From positions 33,192 through 97,191 of the forward strand of contig CAZMCH010000003.1 in NCBI GenBank assembly GCA_964564735.1: DNA of 64,000 bases, read 5' to 3'. The notes beneath the pieces are model-generated. The model was given only the letters and a program-made list of their open reading frames with translations. It did no database searches and was not told the DNA's origin. Numbering within the stretch: the first letter of the stretch is position 1; every line of letters begins with the position of its first letter. Source of the stretch: CAZMCH01 sp964564735. GTDB taxonomy: Bacteria > Poribacteria > DTPJ01. A program made the position numbers and the translations under genes. Positions 19,424 to 27,533 of this stretch are shown here, in pieces.

Positions 19424-19797
19424 AAATCCATCATTTAGGTATGGCTGTTAGAAATATAGAAAAAGCATTAGAACAGCTTGATATATTAGGAAATGTCTCG
19501 GAAGTTTACACCGATTATATTCAAAAAGTTAAGATTGCTTTTGTTTCTAGCGTTCCTGCGATTGAGTTTATGGAGACTCTTGATGAAGATTCGCCTGTAA
19601 ATGGTTTTCTGAAAAAAGGAATATCTATATATCATATATGTTATAGTGTAAATAAATTAGATGATACAATTAACTTGATGAGAAAAAAAGGATTTTTACT
19701 TATATCTCATCCTAAGCCAGCAGTTGCTTTTGATAATAAAAGAATCGCATTTCTTTTTTCAAGGGATAAAGTCATGATTGAACTTGTCGAAGAATAA
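19420..19797 (+). CDS. VOC (glyoxalase/epimerase-like) superfamily protein
   Basis: The 125-residue protein has the paired beta-alpha-beta-beta-beta pattern of the vicinal oxygen chelate fold: 'IHHLGMAVRNIEKALEQL' at the start and 'IYHICYSVNKLDDTINLM' for the second module. 'AFLFSRDKVMIELVEE' at the end supplies the metal-binding Glu. It looks like methylmalonyl-CoA epimerase-type small VOC proteins. The TTG start overlaps the preceding stop (TTGA at 19420-19423), so it is coupled to the acyltransferase. In this setting it may act on an acyl-thioester intermediate; that is inference. Confidence 0.75.
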   Translation: MKIHHLGMAVRNIEKALEQLDILGNVSEVYTDYIQKVKIAFVSSVPAIEFMETLDEDSPVNGFLKKGISIYHICYSVNKLDDTINLMRKKGFLLISHPKPAVAFDNKRIAFLFSRDKVMIELVEE

Positions 19798-19838
19798 GAA
19801 GACTAATTGATTGAATAGCTTTTCCAAAAAATAATAAT

Positions 19839-21713
19839 ATGAATAATAAAAGACAAGATATTGATAATTTTTTGTGCAAGTCAAATTATAGTGAAGCCTT
19901 AAACACGCTATTCTCAATAATAGCTGATGAGCCATCCCTAGCAAATTATAGCTTTGCTAGCTCAAAGCTAAGGGAATTTGATCTAGCCAGTCTCAATTTT
20001 AGTCCTACAAAGATTGCTATCCTATCATCTTTTACCATTGAGTCTGTAATCCCTTATCTGCATGTAAAGTGCTGTGAAACGAAACTTGATCCCAGATTTT
20101 ATATTGGTGGCTATAATCTTTATCAGCAAGAAATCATTAATCAGCAAAGTGGTTTATATGAATTCGATCCCGATGTTTTGATTCTTGCTATCAGGATTCA
20201 TGAGCTTAGTCCGGCAATATATAATTCATATTTTGAGCTATCCCAAGAGCAGATTATTGATGAAATAAATGCTATTACAACAACGATTAATTCCTTAATT
20301 AACTCTTTCCGTAAGCAATCCAGTGCGGCAATCATACTCCACAACTTTGAAACCCCTTCCAGACCGATATTCGGAATAGCAGATTTTCGGCAACCTATTA
20401 GCCAAAAGAACTGCATTTACAAAATAAACATGGCTATTGAGGAAATAGCAAAAAAATCTGAAGGAGTTTATATACTAGACTATGACGGTCTAACATCAAT
20501 ATATGGAAAACAAACATGGCAAGACGATAAAATGTGGCTACTGGCAAAAATGCCAATTGCTGGAAAGAATTGGATTCATCTTGCTAATGAATATATGGCA
20601 TATTTAAAGCCATTAAAAGGTTTAAACAAGAAATGCTTGGTTTTAGATTTGGACAATACTCTCTGGGGAGGTATTATTGGTGAAGATGGTATTGATGGAA
20701 TAAAACTTGGTCATACATATCCTGGCAACATATACATGGAGTTTCAAAAAGAAATATTAAAGTTATATAATAGAGGCATAATCTTAGCTATAAATAGCAA
20801 AAATAACAAGGAGGATGCTCTGAAAGTATTTGAAAAGCATCCAAATATGATCCTCAAAAAAAATCATATTGCTAGCTGGCGTGTAAATTGGCAGGATAAA
20901 TCCCAAAATATGAGAGAGATGGCAGAAGAATTAAATATTGGCTTAGATAGCATTGTATTTATGGATGACTCACCTGTCGAAAGAGAGAAAATGAAGATGA
21001 ATCTGCCAGAAGTTCTTACTATTGATATGCCAAATGACCCAACTCAGTATTGCACCGTATTAAAGAAAATTATAGACTTTGAAAGTTTGATTCTTTCTGA
21101 AGAAGATAAAAAAAGAGGAGAAATTTATCGCGCACAAATTGAAAGAAATAACTTTCAAAAGAATTCCGCTTCATTGGAGGATTTTTATAGGAATTTGGAT
21201 ATGGTTGCTTTAATCAATTTGGCTGACTCTCATTCTATTCCAAGAATATCACAATTGACTCAGAGAACAAACCAGTTTAATTTGACAACTAAAAGATATA
21301 GTGAAAGTGAGATTCGATATTTTGTGGATTCCCAAGATTACCTTGTCTTTTATCTGCAATTAATTGATAGGTTTGGTGATAATGGTATTGTTGGTTCAGC
21401 TATTCTTAAAATGATAAATGAATCAGAATGGGAAATAGATTCCTATCTTCTAAGTTGTAGAATTCTAGGAAGAATGGTGGAAACAGCTTTTTTATCTTTT
21501 TTGGTGGGAGTTGTCAAAGCAAGAAGAGCAAAGAAACTATATGGTGTTTATATTCCAACAAAGAAGAACCAGCTTGCTAAAAATTTTTTTGAATCCAATA
21601 AATTTATTATTGTAGAAAAATCACCTCAGCAAAATAAATATCTATTTGATGTGGAAAATCAAAATATTGAATTCCCTAAATGGATCAAATTGGAGACCAA
21701 ATATGAAAAATAA
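19839..21713 (+). CDS. HAD-IIIC phosphatase / FkbH-like protein
   Basis: The central HAD domain has the motif 'CLVLDLDNTLWGGIIGEDG' (catalytic DxD near residue 270), 'LAINSKNNKEDALKVFEKH' and 'SIVFMDDSPVEREKMKMNLP'. These are diagnostic of the FkbH family. An N-terminal SGNH-like region and a C-terminal GNAT-like domain ('QLTQRTNQFNLTTKRYSESE') complete the usual architecture. At 624 residues it is full length. FkbH proteins load a three-carbon glyceryl unit from bisphosphoglycerate onto an acyl carrier protein. The ACP gene that overlaps its 3' end is the obvious partner. Confidence 0.88.
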   Translation: MNNKRQDIDNFLCKSNYSEALNTLFSIIADEPSLANYSFASSKLREFDLASLNFSPTKIAILSSFTIESVIPYLHVKCCETKLDPRFYIGGYNLYQQEIINQQSGLYEFDPDVLILAIRIHELSPAIYNSYFELSQEQIIDEINAITTTINSLINSFRKQSSAAIILHNFETPSRPIFGIADFRQPISQKNCIYKINMAIEEIAKKSEGVYILDYDGLTSIYGKQTWQDDKMWLLAKMPIAGKNWIHLANEYMAYLKPLKGLNKKCLVLDLDNTLWGGIIGEDGIDGIKLGHTYPGNIYMEFQKEILKLYNRGIILAINSKNNKEDALKVFEKHPNMILKKNHIASWRVNWQDKSQNMREMAEELNIGLDSIVFMDDSPVEREKMKMNLPEVLTIDMPNDPTQYCTVLKKIIDFESLILSEEDKKRGEIYRAQIERNNFQKNSASLEDFYRNLDMVALINLADSHSIPRISQLTQRTNQFNLTTKRYSESEIRYFVDSQDYLVFYLQLIDRFGDNGIVGSAILKMINESEWEIDSYLLSCRILGRMVETAFLSFLVGVVKARRAKKLYGVYIPTKKNQLAKNFFESNKFIIVEKSPQQNKYLFDVENQNIEFPKWIKLETKYEK

Positions 21714-21945
21714 TGATATAATTGCTAAGCTAAAGACTCTTTTTGCCGATATTTTTGAAATTTCAGAAGACGAAATAAATGATAAATCTTCTCCTGAAAC
21801 AATAGAAAAATGGGATTCTTTCCAACATTTACAGCTTATATTGGCATTAGAAGAAGCTTTTCAAATATCATTAACGGCTGATGAAGTTACTGAAATTCAG
21901 TCTTTTGAATATATTAAGAACCTATTAATAGAAAGATTACAATAA
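21703..21945 (+). CDS. Acyl carrier protein
   Basis: This 80-residue protein is acidic and four-helix-like. The phosphopantetheine attachment Ser lies in 'IEKWDSFQHLQLILALEEAF', the W-D-S-(F/L) form used by carrier proteins of FkbH systems. The ATG at 21703 has TGGAGA upstream and lies inside the end of the FkbH gene (11-base overlap), so the two are translationally coupled. It presumably carries the glyceryl or modified acyl group to the hexapeptide acyltransferase two genes upstream. Confidence 0.9.
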   Translation: MKNNDIIAKLKTLFADIFEISEDEINDKSSPETIEKWDSFQHLQLILALEEAFQISLTADEVTEIQSFEYIKNLLIERLQ

Positions 21946-21994
21946 GACAAGTGTAGAATTGGATATATTATTTTGAACATATAAACATAGTGTC

Positions 21995-23785
21995 ATGAAT
22001 TTAAAAAATATTCTTATAGATGAAAGATTCATATTATTTTTGATTATTATATTTCCATTGCTGTTTATATGGCAGGGATTGGATTTTACGGATATAGGTT
22101 TTTTTATAACAAATTATCAGCAAGTATTCAATGAACCAGAAAGCACCAGCTATGGTTATGTCAATTGGCTAACATATCTCATTGGTGGAATTTGGGTCTT
22201 TCTGTTTGGTGATTCATTAGGATTGTTAGGGGTTAATTTTGCTGGTGTCCTCATTGTCTATATGACAGTTACCATCTCATATTTCGTCTTTAAACCTTAT
22301 TTTGAACGTAAATATCTTTTAATAGGCTTGCTTTTTGCAATAATATTCACAAAGTTTTTTTATCTTATAGATTATAATAGCTTAACATCCCTTTTCTTTG
22401 TAGCATCAGCACTGTTTTTAACTAACGGATTAAGAAATAATAAATATTGGCAGATTTTATTTTCAGGACTTGTATTAGGGTTAAGCATATTTATTAGATT
22501 CCCTAATATTTTGGGATTTTCATTAATACTTGGTATTTTTTTCTATGGATACCTTAATAAGACAGAAACAAAAATTTTAATTAGTCAGACAGCCATTTTT
22601 GTATTAGGATATATATTAGCAATAATATTTTCCATAGTAATCATCAAGCTTTTTGGTCATTATGATTTATACATAAATGACTTAAAAGCCATTTTAGGTA
22701 TTACGAACAAATCAGGAGACCATCACAACTTAACAAGACTTTTTACATACTATTATAAAGATTATATAAGATTAATATGGCTTATTGTTATATTTATTAT
22801 AGTGAATTATGCTATTTCCAAAGCACTTGCGCGATTTGATAATAAATATATTTATATCGGAATTGGTCTAATATTAGCTTTTATTTCTAGTTTTATAGCA
22901 ATTGTATTCCCAGGGCATTTGTATTACTATCGAACTCACTTGGCATTTGTCTTTGTTACTGGTATTTTCTATATTATATTGCTAGCTTATATTACCAATA
23001 TGGAAAAAAGCACTAATCATTTTAGGCTTGTATGTTTTTCTGCATTAATAATTCTTATCATTACTCCATTAGGATCAAATCTTGGTTTGCTCAAAGTTGT
23101 TTATGGTATGTGGCTACCAATGCCAATTGCATTTGTGTATGTTCTTAAATTGAAAGAAATAAATATAAATATAAGGACAATTACCGATTCATCATCAAAC
23201 CAATCTAGCTTTATACTAGACTCAAGAGCAACTCAAGTATCTAAAAAACTTGCAATTACATTTTTTATTATCTTGGCACTGGTCTTTGCATTTTTAAGCA
23301 CTAATGAAGATAGTGGTAATCGTTTTGAAATGAGATATTCTATAAATCATCCAAGACTAAAAGGAATTTTCACTACAAAAGAGAGAGCTATCATAATACA
23401 AGAGCTATTAGATGAGTTGCAACTTTGGGTAAAAGAAGATGATTACTTGCTGACATACGAAGAAATGGCAATGCCATACTTTTTAACAAAAACAAAGCCT
23501 TATCTCTATTGTCCTCAGCCATATCTCTATAATGAATATGTATTTAGACAAAAGCTAGAAACCGCAATAAAAGAAAGACCATATCTGCCAGTAGTTGTCA
23601 GGGGCAAATCAGATGTTTGGAATCCAAGATGGCCCAAGTTTAGCATATTCTATACCGCAAGTGATAGAAAAAAAGGAAAAATGGGTATTTTAGAGGAATT
23701 TATACAGAAAAATCAATATTATATTGCATGGGAAAATGATTTTTTTGAGATTCTAGTCAATCCTGATAAAAAACAGATAAAATAA
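21995..23785 (+). CDS. Polytopic membrane protein, GT-C-like; intact paralogue of the broken gene at 15247
   Basis: The 596-residue protein has roughly 11-13 hydrophobic segments and a C-terminal soluble domain of about 130 residues. It starts with 'IIIFPLLFIWQGLDFTDIGF', followed by a polar loop with 'QQVFNEPESTSYGYVNWL'. The acidic residue after the first membrane segment is where GT-C enzymes hold catalytic residues. The tail has 'GIFTTKERAIIIQELLDEL' and ends near 'AWENDFFEILVN'. It gives the reference frame for the degraded copy about 6.7 kb upstream. The likely role is a polyprenyl-phosphate-dependent glycosyltransferase at the outer membrane face. I do not recognise a named family. Confidence 0.65.
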   Translation: MNLKNILIDERFILFLIIIFPLLFIWQGLDFTDIGFFITNYQQVFNEPESTSYGYVNWLTYLIGGIWVFLFGDSLGLLGVNFAGVLIVYMTVTISYFVFKPYFERKYLLIGLLFAIIFTKFFYLIDYNSLTSLFFVASALFLTNGLRNNKYWQILFSGLVLGLSIFIRFPNILGFSLILGIFFYGYLNKTETKILISQTAIFVLGYILAIIFSIVIIKLFGHYDLYINDLKAILGITNKSGDHHNLTRLFTYYYKDYIRLIWLIVIFIIVNYAISKALARFDNKYIYIGIGLILAFISSFIAIVFPGHLYYYRTHLAFVFVTGIFYIILLAYITNMEKSTNHFRLVCFSALIILIITPLGSNLGLLKVVYGMWLPMPIAFVYVLKLKEININIRTITDSSSNQSSFILDSRATQVSKKLAITFFIILALVFAFLSTNEDSGNRFEMRYSINHPRLKGIFTTKERAIIIQELLDELQLWVKEDDYLLTYEEMAMPYFLTKTKPYLYCPQPYLYNEYVFRQKLETAIKERPYLPVVVRGKSDVWNPRWPKFSIFYTASDRKKGKMGILEEFIQKNQYYIAWENDFFEILVNPDKKQIK

Positions 23786-23803
23786 AAATATTAGGGTAAA
23801 AGC

Positions 23804-24997
23804 GTGTTAGAACATATCCTCATGATTCATAACTTTTATCAGTCACATGCTCCAAGTGGAGAAGATGCTGTATTTCGTGAAGATGAAAAGCTACTTAGGG
23901 CAAAAGGACACAAGATAACTCTATTTACAAAGTATAGTGATTCCATAAATGAATTTTCTGCCCTAAAAAAAATGGCTTTAGCATGGAAAATAACTTGGTC
24001 AAGAGAATCATATACGAAATTAGATAAACTGATAAAGCAAAACAAGCCTGACATTGCGCATATATGCAATACTTTTCCGCTTATAAGCCCGTCTGTATAT
24101 TATGTCTGTCATAAACACGGTATTCCTGTTGTCCAAACTGTGCAAAACTATCGCCTATTTTGTGCAAATGGTATATTATTTCGTGAAAATAAAGTTTGTG
24201 AGGAATGCTTGGGACATAATAAAACTCGTGCATTAAGTCATGGATGCTATCGAAATTCACGACTTCAAACTTTTCCACTTACTTTTATGCAACAGTTTCA
24301 CAAATGGATTGGAACTTGGTCAAGATTTGTTGATATATATATTCCCGCAACTGAATTCTCACGTCAAAAACTTATCGAAGGTGGATTGCCTCCTGAACGT
24401 ATAGAAGTAAAGCCCAATTTCTTTTTGGATATGCCAGAACCATCCTATAAACATAATAATTATGTTGTTTTTTTGGGCAGGCTTTCAATCGAAAAGGGAT
24501 TAAGAACATTATTAAATGCGTGGAAATACTTAAATGAAATACCATTAAAAATTGTAGGGGATGGTATTTTAAGAGAAGAAATAGAAAATACTATAAAAAG
24601 CATGAATAACCCTAATATTGAATTTTTGGGATTTCGACCTCATGAAAAGTGTTTGGAAATACTAAAATATGCAAAATTTATGGTAATGCCATCTGAATGG
24701 TATGAAGGCTTCCCAATGACTATTAGAGAGGCATTTGCTTATGGCAAACCTGTTATTGCATCTCGTATGGGAGCTATGGCAGAAATCGTTACCGATAGCA
24801 AAACAGGATTGTTATTTGAAACTGGAAATCCTCATGATCTTGCAGAAAAAGTTAAATGGTTATATGAACATGAAGATCATGTTGTTGATATGGGGAAAAA
24901 TGCACGTAGTGAATTTGAAGAAAAATACACCGCAGAAAAAAATTATGAGATATTAATGAAGATATACGAAAAAGCAATAAGGATACATAAGAAATAA
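23804..24997 (+). CDS. Glycosyltransferase family 4
   Basis: The N-terminus 'ILMIHNFYQSHAPSGEDAVFREDEKLL' is characteristic of a GT4 subgroup common in capsule and LPS loci. A cysteine-rich insert 'NKVCEECLGHNKTRALSHGC' sits mid-domain. The donor domain has 'YVVFLGRLSIEKGLRTLLNAW', 'PLKIVGDGILREEIE' and 'MPSEWYEGFPMTIREAFAYGKP' (E-x7-E type). It is 397 residues with a GTG start. It lies 18 bases after the membrane protein gene and 1 base before the WecG-like gene. Confidence 0.9.
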   Translation: MLEHILMIHNFYQSHAPSGEDAVFREDEKLLRAKGHKITLFTKYSDSINEFSALKKMALAWKITWSRESYTKLDKLIKQNKPDIAHICNTFPLISPSVYYVCHKHGIPVVQTVQNYRLFCANGILFRENKVCEECLGHNKTRALSHGCYRNSRLQTFPLTFMQQFHKWIGTWSRFVDIYIPATEFSRQKLIEGGLPPERIEVKPNFFLDMPEPSYKHNNYVVFLGRLSIEKGLRTLLNAWKYLNEIPLKIVGDGILREEIENTIKSMNNPNIEFLGFRPHEKCLEILKYAKFMVMPSEWYEGFPMTIREAFAYGKPVIASRMGAMAEIVTDSKTGLLFETGNPHDLAEKVKWLYEHEDHVVDMGKNARSEFEEKYTAEKNYEILMKIYEKAIRIHKK

Positions 24998-24998
24998 T

Positions 24999-25763
24999 AT
25001 GTCAAAAGAAATAAAAAAAATAGATATGCTTGGCATAGGTATTAGTGAAATAGGAATGGATGATGCCTTGAGAGAAATAGAAAATCATATAATATCTAAA
25101 AAGCCAATATATATATGTATATGCCCAAACCACACAATAATGGAAAGTCAAAAAAATCGCATACTAAAAGAAATTGTTAATTCTGCATATATAGCGACTC
25201 CTGATGGAATGTCAGTTGTATGGGCGGCTAAAATATTAGGACATAAACAAATTGAGCAAGTATGCGGAACAGACCTTATGCTTAGGCTTAGTGCCTTATC
25301 CGCAGAAAAAGGCTATACCAATTTTTATTATGGAGGCGCCAACGGCGTTCCTGAAAAGCTATCTGAAAAACTATCTAATCAATTTCCTAACCTAAAAGTA
25401 ATAGGAAAATATTTCCCGCCATTTAGGTCTTTAACAATCTCAGAAAAAAATGAGGTGATTAGTATGATTAATAGTATTAAACCAGATATACTGTGGGTTG
25501 GGTTAGGAATGCCAAAGCAGGAATTATGGATGGGTGAATATTATGGTAAATTAGATGTTTCTGTTATGATCGGTGTTGGGGCTGCATTTGATTTTCTTTC
25601 TGGAAATAAAAAACGAGCTCCAAAATGGATGCAAAAGGTTGGTCTGGAGTGGCTATTTCGACTGATAAAAGAGCCTCGAAGGCTTTGGAAAAGAAATCTC
25701 TATCATCCATTATTCTTGTTTAGGATTATAATGCAAAAACTAAAGATGATACATCTGCATTAA
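24999..25763 (+). CDS. WecG/TagA/CpsF family glycosyltransferase
   Basis: Recognised from 'INMLGIGIS'-type start ('KIDMLGIGISEIGMDDAL'), 'ICPNHTIMESQKNRILKEIV', 'YIATPDGMSVVWAAKILG', 'FYYGGANGVPEKLSEKLSNQ' and 'ILWVGLGMPKQELWMGEYYG', ending 'GLEWLFRLIKEPRRLWKRNL'. The family transfers N-acetylmannosaminuronic acid or N-acetylmannosamine from a UDP-sugar to an undecaprenyl-linked sugar. The basic C-terminus gives peripheral membrane attachment. It is the last gene of the polysaccharide locus, just before the IS relic. Confidence 0.92.
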   Translation: MSKEIKKIDMLGIGISEIGMDDALREIENHIISKKPIYICICPNHTIMESQKNRILKEIVNSAYIATPDGMSVVWAAKILGHKQIEQVCGTDLMLRLSALSAEKGYTNFYYGGANGVPEKLSEKLSNQFPNLKVIGKYFPPFRSLTISEKNEVISMINSIKPDILWVGLGMPKQELWMGEYYGKLDVSVMIGVGAAFDFLSGNKKRAPKWMQKVGLEWLFRLIKEPRRLWKRNLYHPLFLFRIIMQKLKMIHLH

Positions 25764-25821
25764 AAATTGATATATATCAAAAGGAAAATCAAATGGTGCT
25801 TATTTGGAAGTATTGGATTAC

Positions 25822-25841
25822 CTGATTCACCGTCAGTTTTT
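25822..25841 (+). repeat. Left terminal inverted repeat of IS4-type relic
   Basis: Begins CTGATTCACC and ends CAGTTTTT. It is the partner of 26453-26472 with one mismatch (G versus C at position 11). The transposase stop codon begins at the next base. Confidence 0.8.
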
Positions 25842-26328
25842 TTACACTTCATAGAAACACGCATTATCTAATGTCCAGAACGGATCAAGCCTGAAATGAA
25901 TCCAAGAATCTCGCAGTTTTTCTTTAATTATACGTATCAATGAGAACCCCTTTCTGTAATAGCTTGAACATCTGTAAACTGACTTCTCATATAGAATCAG
26001 TATCATACCCATACTGATTATCACCAATAAAAATAGCAACTCAAACCTGTCTTGCTCTGTGTCCTTTAACACTAATTCCTTGAACTCAAACAACGATTTA
26101 AGGTCCCTGAAACTTTCTTCTATCTGCGTTCTTTTCTTGTAAAGCAAACTCAGAGTATCATCTATACTAGACACTACAAAGTATGGTTCATCTTCGTCTG
26201 ATGGATTCACAGAGCAAGATTGGAACAATAGAGATTAACCTTTATCTGCTTTTTGATATGATAATATATATCCTTGAAATATTCTTGGATTTTTTGTATC
26301 CTTTTATCAGGATTAATTTTTTCTTCAT
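25842..26328 (-). pseudogene. IS4-family transposase, N- and C-terminal remnants
   Basis: The C-terminal piece (26228-25842) contains 'YKKRTQIEESFRDLK', an exact Y-x2-R-x3-E-x6-K signature of IS4-family DDE transposases. A plausible original start is the ATG at 26328, with GGAGG 7 bases upstream. From there the reading frame shifts after a run of A's and continues as 'INPDKRIQKIQEYFKDIYYH' before the junction with the C-terminal piece. The first two catalytic Asp regions are missing, so it cannot be active. The N-terminal reading is less certain than the C-terminal one. Confidence 0.7.
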
Positions 26329-26452
26329 AGCATATCCTCCATACTTTTATGGTAAAATAAATAGTAAAATAAAAGGATATGTTATTTTTTGCCTATTTTC
26401 AATACTTTCTTACATATTCACATCTCAAAACATTGCAGTATCTTTGTCTTAT

Positions 26453-26472
26453 AAAAACTGAGGGTGAATCAG
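26453..26472 (-). repeat. Right terminal inverted repeat of IS4-type relic
   Basis: On the minus strand it reads CTGATTCACC then CTCAGTTTTT, matching the left end at 19 of 20 positions. The rplM promoter begins only 15 bases beyond it. Confidence 0.8.
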
Positions 26473-26486
26473 TGCAAAATTTGCCC

Positions 26487-26515
26487 TTGACAGATTTATT
26501 CTCCTATGATATTAT
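26487..26515 (+). promoter_or_regulatory. Sigma-70-type promoter for rplM-rpsI
   Basis: The -35 box TTGACA (26487-26492) and -10 box TATTAT (26510-26515) are 17 bases apart, about 85 bases upstream of rplM. It lies just outside the right end of the IS relic. Confidence 0.75.
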
Positions 26516-26600
26516 AATTCCTTGTGTCAAAAAACTGGTTTTATGTTAATTTTGTTGTTAGTTCACTATATTTTAGCCTCTGCTTTAAAAAGGGATTTCA

Positions 26601-27029
26601 ATGAAAACGTATTTTGTAAAAGAAAATGAAATTCAAAAGAATTGGTATGTTATCAATGCAGATGGCAAAACCCTTGGAAGATTATGCACTCGTGTCGCTA
26701 TGATTTTACGTGGTAAAACAAAAGTGACTTTTACGCCACATGCAGACATGGGGGATAACGTAATAATAATAAATGCAGAAAAAGTCCGTCTTACAGGCAA
26801 AAAAGCTATTAATAAGACATATTACAGACATTCTGGTTATCCCGGTGGATTAAAAGAAACAAAGTTTAGCGATATGATTAAAGACAAACCAGAGAGAGTC
26901 ATTCAACATGCAGTCAAGGGTATGTTGCCACATAACAAGCTTGGAAGAGCAATCATAAAGCACCTTAAAGTTTACAGAGGTCCAGAACATCCACATCAGG
27001 CTCAACAGCCAGAGTTGCTGGAACTCTAA
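26601..27029 (+). CDS. rplM: 50S ribosomal protein L13
   Basis: This 142-residue protein has the L13 hallmarks 'WYVINADGKTLGRLCTRVAMILRGK', given here in part, then 'TPHADMGDNVIIINAEKV', 'KTYYRHSGYPGGLK' and 'AVKGMLPHNKLGRAIIKHLKVY'. L13 binds 23S rRNA early in large-subunit assembly. The length is standard. It is followed after 10 bases by rpsI, the conserved bacterial pairing, and both are read from the promoter at 26487. Confidence 0.98.
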   Translation: MKTYFVKENEIQKNWYVINADGKTLGRLCTRVAMILRGKTKVTFTPHADMGDNVIIINAEKVRLTGKKAINKTYYRHSGYPGGLKETKFSDMIKDKPERVIQHAVKGMLPHNKLGRAIIKHLKVYRGPEHPHQAQQPELLEL

Positions 27030-27039
27030 GGAGGGACAA

Positions 27040-27438
27040 GTGGCAGAGCTTTCGTATTATTATGGCACTGGACGCCGTAAAACTTCTACAGCTAGAGTTC
27101 GTGTTTATCCAGAAGGTAACGGAACAGTTTTAATAAATCGCAAACCAATAAACGAATATTTTAATAGACAAACAGAGATAATTTTGGCTTTGCAACCGTT
27201 TGATGTTACAGATAACGTCAATAAATTTGATGTAAAAGTTAACGTTCGTGGTGGAGGCAAATCTGGGCAGGCTGGTGCAGTTAGGCATGGTATTGCGAGA
27301 GCATTATTGCATATGTCGCCAGACCTTAAGCCTATACTGAAAAAAGCTGGATTACTTACTCGTGATGCACGTGAAAAGGAACGTAAGAAATACGGACAAA
27401 AGGGTGCTAGAGCAAGATTCCAGTTCTCAAAACGTTAA
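27040..27438 (+). CDS. rpsI: 30S ribosomal protein S9
   Basis: Standard S9 of 132 residues. It has 'YGTGRRKTSTARVRVYPEG', 'INRKPINEYF', 'KVNVRGGGKSGQAGAVRHGIARAL' in part, and the strongly basic tail ending 'ARARFQFSKR', whose terminal Lys-Arg reaches the P-site tRNA. It starts with GTG after a strong AAGGAGGG site. It is co-transcribed with rplM. Confidence 0.98.
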   Translation: MAELSYYYGTGRRKTSTARVRVYPEGNGTVLINRKPINEYFNRQTEIILALQPFDVTDNVNKFDVKVNVRGGGKSGQAGAVRHGIARALLHMSPDLKPILKKAGLLTRDAREKERKKYGQKGARARFQFSKR

Positions 27439-27533
27439 GATTTTTCTATTATTTTGATAATTTGGCAGACTGCTTATTATATCTAATTAAAGTGGTTCTA
27501 CAAAGTTATTATATTTCAGGATAGTGATCTATT

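Larger units (their letters stand above)
25822..26472. mobile_element. IS4-type insertion sequence relic, internally deleted, both terminal repeats kept
   Basis: A 651-bp element is bounded by 20-bp inverted repeats at 25822-25841 and 26453-26472 that match at 19 of 20 positions. Inside is a minus-strand transposase fragment ending directly at the left repeat. Full IS4-family elements are usually well over 1.2 kb, so most of the transposase interior has been lost. I see no clear target-site duplication at the flanks. It separates the polysaccharide locus from rplM and could only be moved by a transposase supplied in trans. Confidence 0.8.

Noticed and set aside
26183..26461. Plus-strand ORF of 92 codons between the polysaccharide locus and rplM
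   Set aside because: It lies inside the IS relic, opposite the transposase fragment. It is low-complexity hydrophobic and lacks a ribosome site.
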